A DNA stretch of 64,000 nucleotides from Alkalihalobacterium elongatum. Its GTDB lineage: Bacteria; Bacillota; Bacilli; Bacillales; Bacillaceae_F. Position numbers and translations under genes: made by a program. Within the stretch, counting starts at the first letter, position 1, and every line of letters begins with the position of its first letter. The notes beneath the pieces were generated by a model. The model worked only from the letters and a program-made list of their open reading frames with translations. It was not told where the DNA came from and made no database searches. The stretch spans positions 1 through 64,000 of the forward strand of contig NZ_WMKZ01000016.1 in the NCBI RefSeq assembly GCF_019024285.1, read 5' to 3'. Below, one piece after another: positions 16,793-25,191 of the stretch.

Positions 16793-18109
16793 CTATTTAA
16801 AAGCATTAGGTAGCCATAATACTAAATCTGGGAAAATCATAATAATTGCTAAAACTAATATTATAATTGTTATGAATGGGATTACCCCTCTATAAATTTC
16901 CGCTGTACTCACTTTTTCAGAAACTATACCCTTTACATAAAAAAGTGCATGACCGAATGGAGGAGTTAAAAAAGATGTCTGTAAAAGTAAGGCAATACAA
17001 GTTACAACCCAAATCATGTTAAAATCATACGTCTGAATAAGAGGCATGAATATAGGGAATACAATCATTACAATACCAACCCAATCGATAAACATACCTA
17101 AAATGAAGACAAAGGCTAACATTAAGATAAAAACTCCCCATTGATTAAATCCTAATGTATTCACAAATTCCTGAATAAGTTGAACACCATTCAGGGCCAT
17201 AAACATTGAAGCAAAGGCCGTAGCTCCTACCATAATTATTAAAACCATTGCTGTAGTTTTTGCAGTTTCATAAACTGCTTCACTTAAAACTTTTAAAGTA
17301 AACCTTCGATAAGCTATTGTCATTAACAGTGCGACAAAAGCTCCTACCCCAGAGGCTTCTGTAGGCGTAGCAACCCCTGTATATATCGAACCCAGTACAG
17401 CTATTATTAAAATTAATGGTGGAACTAAGTTTACAAAACTCCCTATTATTCTTTGTTTGACTGGCATCGCTGCAGCTTCTTCTAAAGAAAGGGCTGGTCC
17501 ATATTCAGGCTTTCTCCAACAGATAAATAATACATAGATACAATAGGAGCCCGCTAGAAGTAATCCTGGAATTAACGTAGCTTTAAATAAATCACCTACA
17601 GAAACTGATGCCTGTGCCCCCATTACGATAAGCATAATACTTGGAGGTATTAATATTCCTAGTGTACCTCCAGCAGCTACAACTCCAGTCGATAAACTCT
17701 TATTATAACCATATTTTAATAATACTGGGATTGCTAATACACCCATTGTTACAACAGAGGCACCTACTACACCCGTAGTAGCAGCTAAAATTGTAGAAAC
17801 AATTACAACCGCAAATGCAATCCCTCCCCGTAATCTACCAAACAAATAACGTAATGATTCAAATAATCCATCAGCAATTTTAGATCCTGCTAAAAGATTA
17901 GCCATAAAAGTAAATAACGGGATCGCCACCAATGTATAATTATTCATAATACCATTAATACCATTGATAAATATATTTAATGTTTGGGGTCCCCAGCCAA
18001 TTAGTCCAAAAATTGTAGCTAATCCTCCTAACACAAATGCTAAAGGGTGTCCAGTGGCTAAACCGATTATTAAACCAAGAAATAGTAATATTGCCATTAT
18101 TTCCATCAT
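16793..18109 (-). CDS. dctM: TRAP transporter large permease DctM
   Basis: 438 aa, about 12 membrane helices. Family blocks seen: MAILLFLGLIIGLATGHPLAFVLGG at the N-terminus, VAIPLFTFMANLLAGSKIA, GVVGASVVTMGVLAIPVLLK, AAGGTLGILIPPSIMLIVMG, and the C-terminal TSFLTPPFGHALFYVKG. DctM is the sodium-driven transport subunit of tripartite ATP-independent periplasmic-type carriers for carboxylates. Its start overlaps the dctQ stop by 4 bp (ATGA), indicating translational coupling. Confidence 0.95.
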   Translation of the reverse strand: MMEIMAILLFLGLIIGLATGHPLAFVLGGLATIFGLIGWGPQTLNIFINGINGIMNNYTLVAIPLFTFMANLLAGSKIADGLFESLRYLFGRLRGGIAFAVVIVSTILAATTGVVGASVVTMGVLAIPVLLKYGYNKSLSTGVVAAGGTLGILIPPSIMLIVMGAQASVSVGDLFKATLIPGLLLAGSYCIYVLFICWRKPEYGPALSLEEAAAMPVKQRIIGSFVNLVPPLILIIAVLGSIYTGVATPTEASGVGAFVALLMTIAYRRFTLKVLSEAVYETAKTTAMVLIIMVGATAFASMFMALNGVQLIQEFVNTLGFNQWGVFILMLAFVFILGMFIDWVGIVMIVFPIFMPLIQTYDFNMIWVVTCIALLLQTSFLTPPFGHALFYVKGIVSEKVSTAEIYRGVIPFITIIILVLAIIMIFPDLVLWLPNAFK

Positions 18110-18618
18110 AAGGTTTCCCCCCTAACAAGAACATAAATTCTTTTTAAGACTTCAGAGAGACCTTGTAAAGCTAATAAACCAAATGCAATTGGTATTACTG
18201 TTTTTGATAAGTATACAGGCGCCCCAAATAAAGACGAGGATGTCTCATTTATAGACCAGGAAAACAAAGCATTTCCATAACTAACATAAAAAACCCCTAA
18301 AACAAAAGGAAAGAAAAAGATAAAGTATGTTATTAAATCTAAAATTGCTTTTGCCTTTAAGGAAAATCGTTCATATAATATATCAACTGAAACAATACTT
18401 TTGTGTAGTAGTGCATAAGCAGCTACAATCATAAAGTGAAATCCATATACCATTGTTATCGTTTCATAAGTCCAAATCGTTGGAGAATTAAAAACCCTAC
18501 GGCTAATGACTTCAAAAACTACTAATAATGTTAAAATAATAATTGACCAAGCCCCTAGTTTACCAACCCATAAATTTATTGTGTCTATTCCTTTTATTAT
18601 TTTTTTTAATACTTTCAT
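18106..18618 (-). CDS. dctQ: TRAP transporter small permease DctQ
   Basis: 170 aa from ATG 18618, which has GAGAGG at 6-nt spacing; an in-frame ATG at 18633 lies upstream of that site. Four membrane helices with the DctQ pattern: LGAWSIIILTLLVVFEVISRRVFNSPTIWTYE-type first half, then HKSIVSVDILYERFS and a last helix VIPIAFGLLALQGLSE. It docks with DctM to form the membrane part of the transporter and follows the binding-protein gene after a short hairpin. Confidence 0.9.
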   Translation of the reverse strand: MKVLKKIIKGIDTINLWVGKLGAWSIIILTLLVVFEVISRRVFNSPTIWTYETITMVYGFHFMIVAAYALLHKSIVSVDILYERFSLKAKAILDLITYFIFFFPFVLGVFYVSYGNALFSWSINETSSSLFGAPVYLSKTVIPIAFGLLALQGLSEVLKRIYVLVRGETL

Positions 18619-18667
18619 TAACAACCTCTCCATTCATATTATTGAAAGTACTATTATTATAGATATA

Positions 18668-18693
18668 TTAGGTGAGCATTGGAGCTCACCTAA
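18668..18693. promoter_or_regulatory. Intergenic hairpin between dctP and dctQ
   Basis: TTAGGTGAGC-ATTGGA-GCTCACCTAA, a perfect 10-bp stem. Neither strand has a following T-run, so it is less likely a full terminator and more likely protects the upstream dctP message, raising binding protein over permease. Confidence 0.55.
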
Positions 18694-18716
18694 TAGAGTG
18701 TGATTGTTTCTTAACA

Positions 18717-19853
18717 TTAATTTATATCAGAAAAAATTCCACTGTTGGTTCCGAATCCCCATTCACCTTGCATTTCACGATAAGTAGAATAATCCTCCAT
18801 ATATTTCTTTTGACTATTTAACACTTTTGCAAAATCAGGGTTTTCATCTGCTAACTCTTCCGCAAATTTCTTTGCTAATTCATGAATTTTTTCAAGGTCC
18901 TCGTTTGGATATTCGGTTACTGTGATATCTCCTTGTTCTAGCATTTCATTAGTTACAAGGGCATCTTTAAACATTTCATTTGTTGTAGTTTCTAACATAG
19001 TAGTTTTCGCAGCTACTTCAATAATTAATTTTATATCCTCAGGAAGAGTTTCCCACGCGTCCTGATTGATCATTACTCCTGTTACAGAAGCAGTTTGATG
19101 CCATGATGGAACTGCTACATAACTAGTAACTTCGTCAAAGTTCATGGCTTTATCCCCAGCTGGTGAACTAAATTCAATAGCATCTAGGACGCCCCTTTGG
19201 AGAGCTTCATAAAGTTCATTAGGTGCTACATTTGCAGGATTTCCACCAAATTCCTGTAGAATTTTTTCTTGAATTGTACCAACAAACCGGATGTTCATAC
19301 CCTGTAAGTCTTCTACACTATTAATAGGCTTGTTAGATCGAATACCTGATTCAGTTCCAGGTGCATTGTAAGGGAAATATACTAGATTTTCTGCACCATA
19401 AATTTCATTATAGATAGAGTGACCGTCAGCTGCGTATATCCACATTAAGTAATCCCATGCAGTAAAGCCAACTGGAGTTGTACCTAGTAGATTAAAGGCT
19501 GTGTTTCTCCCCCTCCAAGAACCAGGCCAGTCTCCTCCCATTTCAATCGTTCCATTACTAACAGTATCTAAAAGTGACGCACCATCTGCCAATTCACCAA
19601 CTTGATGTAATGAAATATTAAGTCGTCCATTACTTAAGGAATTTACAAGCTCAACAAATCTGACATCCCTTTCAAACTGAATTGAACCTTGAACATAGGT
19701 TGATGACATTCTCCAGTTAAAAGTTTGATTAGAGGATTCAGAATTTCCTTCTGGACTACTAGATGAAGGAGGTTGCTCCTTATTTAAACACCCAGTTAAT
19801 AAAGCTACAAAAACAAGTATAATTATTGAAGTAAAAAATGATTTTCTCTTCAT
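18717..19853 (-). CDS. dctP: TRAP transporter substrate-binding lipoprotein DctP
   Basis: 378 aa. Lipoprotein signal with VALLTGC; then the DctP fold: FNWRMSSTYVQGS, DTVSNGTIEMGGDWPGSW, IRSNKPINSVEDLQGMNIR, and GGNPANVAPNELYEALQRGVL with DAIEFSSP, where the conserved Arg and Asn/Glu positions bind the substrate carboxylate. Several W/Y-rich stretches (FTAWDYLMWIYA) recall TRAP proteins for bulky 2-oxo or aromatic/alicyclic acids, but the substrate cannot be read from sequence. First gene of dctP-dctQ-dctM-OYE. A perfect cre site and a GntR-type palindrome lie upstream. Confidence 0.9.
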   Translation of the reverse strand: MKRKSFFTSIIILVFVALLTGCLNKEQPPSSSSPEGNSESSNQTFNWRMSSTYVQGSIQFERDVRFVELVNSLSNGRLNISLHQVGELADGASLLDTVSNGTIEMGGDWPGSWRGRNTAFNLLGTTPVGFTAWDYLMWIYAADGHSIYNEIYGAENLVYFPYNAPGTESGIRSNKPINSVEDLQGMNIRFVGTIQEKILQEFGGNPANVAPNELYEALQRGVLDAIEFSSPAGDKAMNFDEVTSYVAVPSWHQTASVTGVMINQDAWETLPEDIKLIIEVAAKTTMLETTTNEMFKDALVTNEMLEQGDITVTEYPNEDLEKIHELAKKFAEELADENPDFAKVLNSQKKYMEDYSTYREMQGEWGFGTNSGIFSDIN

Positions 19854-19883
19854 TCTTAAAACCCCCTACTATTATATTAGTCT

Positions 19884-19897
19884 TGTAAGCGCTATCA
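19884..19897. promoter_or_regulatory. cre site (CcpA operator) upstream of dctP
   Basis: TGTAAGCGCTATCA matches the CcpA consensus TGWAANCGNTNWCA at every position. It lies about 30 bp before the dctP start, so it should impose catabolite repression on the TRAP operon. Confidence 0.75.
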
Positions 19898-20156
19898 TAA
19901 TTATGAAATAAGACAATCTTAGGTATAATTTTCAATAAAGCTTTTAGAGAAACCCTAAATCTATCTTTTCATTATGGTCTGATAAAGTATACTATTAGAC
20001 ATTGTAATCTCTTATTGACTACAATGTGGGTTTACGTGCAGTTATAACTTTACGGGCTCTATACTTCTTTTAATGGTGTTTTATCTAGCTGACTACTTTA
20101 AACTATTTATATAATATACTTTCATCCATTCCCCCTTTCATTTTGCTTCATATTGT

Positions 20157-20172
20157 ATATCCTATATGATAT
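20157..20172. promoter_or_regulatory. Likely GntR operator upstream of dctP
   Basis: ATATCCTATATGATAT differs at one base from the perfect palindrome ATATCATATATGATAT in front of the GntR gene (30511-30526). It is embedded in a wider repeat GTATATC...GATATAC (20155-20181). Confidence 0.6.
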
Positions 20173-20193
20173 AAGATATACGGCCAGCGATTT

Positions 20194-20221
20194 ATCATAA
20201 TATTTTGAATATTAATTGTAA
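20194..20221 (-). promoter_or_regulatory. Candidate sigma-A promoter for dctPQM
   Basis: Minus strand TTACAA (20216-20221), 16-bp spacer, TATGAT (20194-20199). The predicted start near 20187 would place the GntR palindrome about 15-30 bp downstream, suited to repression. It is followed by a long leader of about 330 bp. Confidence 0.35.
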
Positions 20222-20250
20222 AAGTTTACTTTACACTGATATTTTGCTAA

Positions 20251-20934
20251 TTAAATAATTTGATGTGTTTCTACTATGAATGTAGTAATTTCACCAATAA
20301 ATGTTTTTGCATGAGCCATTGTCTTTTGTCCAGCTTCAGAAGCGAATGCTGCCTCTAAACTTTTAGTATCTTGGAACCAAAGTTCAACAATACCATCAAT
20401 TGATTCATCCTCAAAATCTGATCTATTTCTTTTTATATTACGATCCAATATATAGTTCTGGTTATATCCTTCAACTTCAGGCATTGCTCTCACAAGTTGT
20501 GAATGGACTTCTTTCCATTCATGTTCAAAAGTTTCAATATCTATATCAGAACGACGTTTAATAAGTGACATTCTTTTTATAAGAGGTTTATCATTAGTAA
20601 CTGGAATTACTTCATTTTGCTTCACGGCAATTAGTTCCACATTTCCAATAAAACGCTGTTCATCTTTTACAAGCATATCAACAGTATCCTCTGTAAAGCT
20701 TTTTTTCATGGCCGACAAATCTTTAAACCAAAGTTGAGAAAAACCATCAACATCTTGTGAACTTCGTGGAAAATCAATACCGAGTTGCTCAGAGTCAATG
20801 ACATGATTTTGACAATATCTCTGTAACTCTGGAATCCTAGCAGCAATTGGGCCATGTACTTCAAGCCAATGTTTTTGGAATTCCTCTGTGGTGAGTCTTT
20901 GTGATTTTCTCAAAATCCCAATTCTTACGATCAT
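20251..20934 (-). CDS. Double EthD-domain protein (dimeric alpha-beta barrel)
   Basis: 227 aa made of two similar halves: residues 1-105 (RIGILRKSQRLTTEEFQKHW, EVHGPIAARIPELQRYCQNH) and about 115-225 (RMSLIKRRSDIDIETFEHEW, EVHSQLVRAMPEVEGYNQNY). Each contains the EthD pattern H-W-x-E-V-H-G and a C-terminal strand (IVELWFQD). EthD-like domains occur in muconolactone isomerase-like and cyclase-like enzymes or as accessory proteins in catabolic operons. AGGGAGG precedes the ATG. Last gene of the GntR-headed catabolic operon, 42 bp after the SDR. Catalytic role unknown. Confidence 0.75.
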   Translation of the reverse strand: MIVRIGILRKSQRLTTEEFQKHWLEVHGPIAARIPELQRYCQNHVIDSEQLGIDFPRSSQDVDGFSQLWFKDLSAMKKSFTEDTVDMLVKDEQRFIGNVELIAVKQNEVIPVTNDKPLIKRMSLIKRRSDIDIETFEHEWKEVHSQLVRAMPEVEGYNQNYILDRNIKRNRSDFEDESIDGIVELWFQDTKSLEAAFASEAGQKTMAHAKTFIGEITTFIVETHQII

Positions 20935-20976
20935 ATCGTTCCTCCCTACTAGATTATCACTATACTCGTCAAATAT

Positions 20977-21723
20977 TTATTGAGCAGTATATCCACCATC
21001 AATTATTAGCTCGCTACCTGTCACAAACTTAGATTCGTCTGATGCCAAATAGAGAGCGCCATAAGCAACATCTATTGGTTTCCCAAGCTCTGGCCAAGGA
21101 GTTATCTTCTTTAGTAGATGTCCTTTATCTGATACTATATTGCTAGTCATGGGAGTTTCAATAACACCAGGGTGTATAGAATTTACTCTAATATAGCTTT
21201 TACTTAAATCAACGGCAGCAGATTTAGTCATCAACCTTACTGCACCTTTTGAAGCGTGATAGGCTAAAGATCCTTTACTGCCTACTAAACCATAAATAGA
21301 AGATATATTTATAATAGATCCTCCTCCTGATTTTTTCATTAGTGGTACAGCATGTTTCATACCAAGGAAGGTTCCGTGGGTATTTACAGATTGAATCCTT
21401 TCAAATTCCTCTAATGAAGTTTCTTCCAATCTATGCCTTGAAAGAATACCAGCATTATTGATAAGTATATTTAGTTTCCCGTAATTTTCTGATGTAGAAG
21501 CTATAACATGTTCCCAATCTTTTTCAGAAGAGACATTATGTTTAATAGCAACTACTTCTCCACCAAGTTCTTTTATTTCAGATTCAGTTATACTAAGGGA
21601 GGTTTCTTCAATATCAGTTATTACGACCTTTGCTCCATGTTGAGAAAATAGCTGTGCTTCAGCTTTTCCTTGGCCACTACCAGCACCTGTTATAATAGCA
21701 ACTTTACCTTCTAATCGCTTCAT
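20977..21723 (-). CDS. Short-chain dehydrogenase/reductase
   Basis: 248 aa classical SDR. Nucleotide site TGAGSGQGKAEA (T-G-x-x-x-G-x-G), NNAG (ILINNAGIL), catalytic Ser in INISSIYG, Y-x-x-x-K as YHASKGA, and PGVIETPM after it; C-terminus FVTGSELIIDGGYTAQ. Oxidises or reduces a hydroxyl/keto group with NAD(P). The acidic residue at the end of beta-2 (VVITDIEE) favours NAD(H). In this operon it most likely oxidises a hydroxyacyl intermediate or an alcohol of the substrate. AAGGAG precedes the ATG. Confidence 0.9.
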   Translation of the reverse strand: MKRLEGKVAIITGAGSGQGKAEAQLFSQHGAKVVITDIEETSLSITESEIKELGGEVVAIKHNVSSEKDWEHVIASTSENYGKLNILINNAGILSRHRLEETSLEEFERIQSVNTHGTFLGMKHAVPLMKKSGGGSIINISSIYGLVGSKGSLAYHASKGAVRLMTKSAAVDLSKSYIRVNSIHPGVIETPMTSNIVSDKGHLLKKITPWPELGKPIDVAYGALYLASDESKFVTGSELIIDGGYTAQ

Positions 21724-21828
21724 TAAGTTGTCTCCTTCGTTCCATTTTACGATACTTTATTTAAGAGTTTTTATACATTACTTTGATTGCTCATAAATTA
21801 TGCTAGTTTGTTACGGTTATCTGATCGA

Positions 21829-22284
21829 TTATAAAGTGGTAGTAGGTGTTTTTCTTTTCATTAATAGAATAATTTCACCTTCTGAAACAATTTGTTGATG
21901 CTGGTTGTAGACATAAACACTACGTATTAAAACACCCCGGTCATTTTTTGAAGTCTCTTTCTTATCTTTAACAACAAATTTTGCATAGATAGTATCTCCT
22001 GGAATAACTCCTTTTTTAAACTTCCAATTAATTTCCAAAAGACCCAAGGTTGAGCTATTAATATTACCCATCATAGATTGCAATCCTGTTACTACTGAGA
22101 CAGATAATAAACCATGAGCAACTCTTGTTTTATAAGGGGTTTCTTTAGCAAATTCTTCATCAATATGCAATGCATTGAAATCACCAGACAGACCTGTAAA
22201 ATTAACAACATCTGCTTCAGTAATTGTTCTTCGTGAAGAAATCATTTCATCTCCTAGAGAAAAGTCATCAAAGAACAGTTCCAT
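21829..22284 (-). CDS. MaoC-type hot-dog (R)-specific enoyl-CoA hydratase
   Basis: 151 aa from ATG 22284, with AAAGGAGTGG upstream; a longer frame to 22350 has no ribosome site. The MaoC dehydratase motif is SGDFNALHIDEEFAKETPYK followed by RVAHGLLS, giving the catalytic Asp and His of the hydratase-2 family; GLLEINWKFKKGVIPGDTI continues the hot-dog fold. It adds water to 2-enoyl-CoA or an analogous CoA ester, with opposite stereochemistry to crotonase-type enzymes. The neighbouring crotonase-like gene suggests two separate hydration or isomerisation steps. Confidence 0.85.
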   Translation of the reverse strand: MELFFDDFSLGDEMISSRRTITEADVVNFTGLSGDFNALHIDEEFAKETPYKTRVAHGLLSVSVVTGLQSMMGNINSSTLGLLEINWKFKKGVIPGDTIYAKFVVKDKKETSKNDRGVLIRSVYVYNQHQQIVSEGEIILLMKRKTPTTTL

Positions 22285-22467
22285 ATATTCCACTCCTTTT
22301 AAATTATTGTTTCCAGTATCAGTTCCAATGTAAAACCAAAATTTAGACAAAGTAATAGAATTAATTTTTTTATTAATAGATAAATTAATTCTATGCCGAC
22401 TTAATATTAGTTACAAAAAGCGGTATACAGTGGAAGGGTTAAATAATATTATTTGAAATTTTCATTG

Positions 22468-23256
22468 TTAACGCCCAGTCCATACAGGGTCTCTTTTTTC
22501 TTTGAACGCTGTGAGACCCTCTTTGTAATCTTTTGTTCGGCTCAATACCACGACTTGATCACGTAAATATGTTAGAGATTTCTCATAGTCCATATCATGT
22601 ATCATATTTATTGCTTCTCTTCCATGAATAAGAGCTATCGGGTTTTTGGTTGCTAATTTTTCTGCAATATTGTGTACATTTTCTTCAAATTCTTCGTGAG
22701 AAAATACCTCATTAATTAACCCCAGTTTTTTGGCCTTCTCCGCTCCTATTCGATCACCTGTATACATTAGTTCAAAAGTTTTTTTGCTTCCAATAGCTTT
22801 TATCAATGGAGCACTAATCATCATCCCCCATAAACCTACATTTATTTCTGGAGCACCAAATTGAGCAGATTCCTTTGCATAAGCAAGATCGCACGCAACT
22901 GCCAAACCCAATCCTCCAGCTAAGGCATATCCGTTTATTGCAGCAATGATAGGTTTATTTATTTTATTTATAGCACTCAAACAATTCTTAAATTTTGTAA
23001 CATGATTTTTGAATTCTACTACACTATCTTCATCACTATTCATTCCACCGAGGTCTGCACCCGAACAAAAAGACTTTTCACCTGCCCCTGTTAATACTAC
23101 AACTGTTACTTCATCATCCTTCGAAAGCTCCTCACAAACACGTACGAACTCAACCATCATCTCACCAGATAGCGCATTATGGACTTCTGGACGATTTAAT
23201 ACTACGGTAGCTACACCCTTATTCTTTTTTAAAATAATGCCATTATTTTCATGCAT
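22468..23256 (-). CDS. Enoyl-CoA hydratase/isomerase family protein (crotonase fold)
   Basis: 262 aa from ATG 23256 with TTTAGGAG upstream. Crotonase motifs: LNRPEVHNALSGEMM, GAGEKSFCSGADLGGM (first oxyanion strand), NGYALAGGLGLAVACDLAYA (second oxyanion loop), QFGAPEINVGLWG. The position that carries the first catalytic Glu in hydratases (about Glu144 in mammalian ECH) is within GLGLAVACDL and appears non-acidic, while Glu of PEINVG is kept, so isomerase or another crotonase chemistry is possible. It is the fourth enzyme of the GntR-headed operon in the 5'-to-3' series ligase, hydratase, MaoC, SDR. Confidence 0.85.
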   Translation of the reverse strand: MHENNGIILKKNKGVATVVLNRPEVHNALSGEMMVEFVRVCEELSKDDEVTVVVLTGAGEKSFCSGADLGGMNSDEDSVVEFKNHVTKFKNCLSAINKINKPIIAAINGYALAGGLGLAVACDLAYAKESAQFGAPEINVGLWGMMISAPLIKAIGSKKTFELMYTGDRIGAEKAKKLGLINEVFSHEEFEENVHNIAEKLATKNPIALIHGREAINMIHDMDYEKSLTYLRDQVVVLSRTKDYKEGLTAFKEKRDPVWTGR

Positions 23257-23433
23257 AGAAACACTCCTAAACTTAAACTTATTTAAATATATAATTCTAC
23301 GACACACTTCATCTTAGAAACATGCAAATAGTTGAAACAATTCAATTATCGAGTAATAAAATAACGCTACTTCTATCTTCTTCAACCCCTGATTTGTGAC
23401 GAATATTTTCTACCTATTAAACTCACTAATTGA

Positions 23434-25152
23434 TTAAAATAACGATTGAACTTTTCCTTGAAGGTACCATTCTTTCAATTTAAACTTTTGCACCTTTCCA
23501 TTTGAAGTCATAGGGAGTTCAGCGTGTTGGATAAACTTTATATATTTTGGTACCTTAAATTTAGCCAAATGTTTTGAAGCGTAGTCAAATACTTCATTTT
23601 CACTCAATGCTACTTGTGGTTCAAGCACAATCCATGCCATGCCTACTTCACCCATTACCTCATCAGGTACACCAATTACATATGCTTGATTAACTTTGTC
23701 ATGCCTTGTAAGGATATCTTCAATTTCTTTAGGTGCAACATTTTCTGCACCTATTCGATAGATCTCTTTAATTCTTCCAGTCAGAGAAATATATCCATTT
23801 TCATCCAGAACAGCTAAATCTCCCGTCTTAAACCATCCTTCTTCATCTAGTGACTTCTCTGTTTCTTCAGACTTCTTATAGTATCCACTTGTGACTAAAG
23901 GGCCTTTACACACCAATTCTCCCTCTATTCCATAAGGTTGGTATTCACCAGTCCCTATATCTTTGACATTAAATTGAATGTTGTTACCATTCAATTTACT
24001 TAATCCGATATGACCGCCTGGAATAGTTCGGCCAACGTATTTGCTGAGATAAGAAATATCATCACTCGGATCAGTTTGTAAAACTCCAGCTGCACACTCT
24101 GTCATGCCATAACCTGTAATTAGTTCTGCAATGTTTAAAACTTCTTTTATTTCTTTCCACATTTTTGTAGATACTTCGGCACCTGCACAATACATTGCTC
24201 TTAAACTAGAAAGATTACGAGACTTCTTTCTCTGTGCTTCTAATAACTTTAAACCAATAGTTGGTACACAAAGAATATCATTCGCTTTATGTGTCTCTAT
24301 TAAACCCAGTGCTTGAAATTCATCAAAATTTATTTGTGGAATTATCGCACCGCCCACCATACTAACAGCAATAATCCCTTCAATATAACCAAAGCAATGA
24401 TAGAATGGTATTGGTACAAAAATTTTCCTCCCCTCTTGAAAACCGCGATTAATGCAACTGCCTAACGCGCTCCTCCAGATCATATCATGAGTAATAAGAG
24501 CACCTTTCGGAAAAGAAGTAGTTCCAGATGTATACATAATATCTGTAACATCTCCTACATGCCCTTTTGGCACACTGCTTAGTATCCCTTCTATATGAGC
24601 AGTATCTATAGAGGATAATAAGTCGTAAAAGTCTGTTGTACCTGGATATTTATTTCCTTCTGGGGAATATACAATTATTTCTTTAAGGTTTGGGAATACT
24701 TCAGAACTTGCTCCTTCGAAAACCTCAGGACATAGTTCTTTTAACAATGAAACATAGTTTATTGAATTCCATACATCTAATGTAATAATGTAAGAAGAAT
24801 CAGACTGGTTAATTAAATATTTAAAGTCCTCCTTTTTTAAACGATAATTTAATGGGACTAAAATTCCTCCAGCTGCTGCTACACCAAATTTTGAAAGGAT
24901 AAATTCAGGGTGGTTCGGGAAAATTAACGCAACATGTTCATGATTTTCAAGTCCCAATTTAATTAATCCTGCAGCTAACTGTTTGCTTTGTTTCATCACA
25001 TCCGAATAGGTCCATGTTTTTTTCTGACTAATAATATATTCATTTTCTTTGTACTCTTCCGCCATACGAAAGAAAAATTCATGAACAGGTTCGGGAGTCC
25101 ACTCTTTACTTTTTTTTTCGAATGCAAGCCTTCTATTTTTAAGAGAAACCAT
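23434..25152 (-). CDS. Acyl-CoA ligase (AMP-forming), copy 1
   Basis: 572 aa ANL-superfamily enzyme. P-loop-like DIMYTSGTTSFPKGALITH, the A5 motif GYGMTECAAG, A7 GWFKTGDLA, hinge TGRIKEIYRIGAENV, and the C-terminal catalytic Lys in SNGKVQKFKLKEW. It activates a free carboxylic acid to its CoA thioester through an acyl-AMP. It is encoded 39 bp after the carboxyltransferase gene, so the imported acid is probably activated here before hydration and carboxylation. A second ligase at 35.4 kb suggests either two substrates or two steps. Confidence 0.9.
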   Translation of the reverse strand: MVSLKNRRLAFEKKSKEWTPEPVHEFFFRMAEEYKENEYIISQKKTWTYSDVMKQSKQLAAGLIKLGLENHEHVALIFPNHPEFILSKFGVAAAGGILVPLNYRLKKEDFKYLINQSDSSYIITLDVWNSINYVSLLKELCPEVFEGASSEVFPNLKEIIVYSPEGNKYPGTTDFYDLLSSIDTAHIEGILSSVPKGHVGDVTDIMYTSGTTSFPKGALITHDMIWRSALGSCINRGFQEGRKIFVPIPFYHCFGYIEGIIAVSMVGGAIIPQINFDEFQALGLIETHKANDILCVPTIGLKLLEAQRKKSRNLSSLRAMYCAGAEVSTKMWKEIKEVLNIAELITGYGMTECAAGVLQTDPSDDISYLSKYVGRTIPGGHIGLSKLNGNNIQFNVKDIGTGEYQPYGIEGELVCKGPLVTSGYYKKSEETEKSLDEEGWFKTGDLAVLDENGYISLTGRIKEIYRIGAENVAPKEIEDILTRHDKVNQAYVIGVPDEVMGEVGMAWIVLEPQVALSENEVFDYASKHLAKFKVPKYIKFIQHAELPMTSNGKVQKFKLKEWYLQGKVQSLF

Positions 25153-25191
25153 TCTACACCCAACCCCAATTAATTCTTTTTATGTTTTAAC

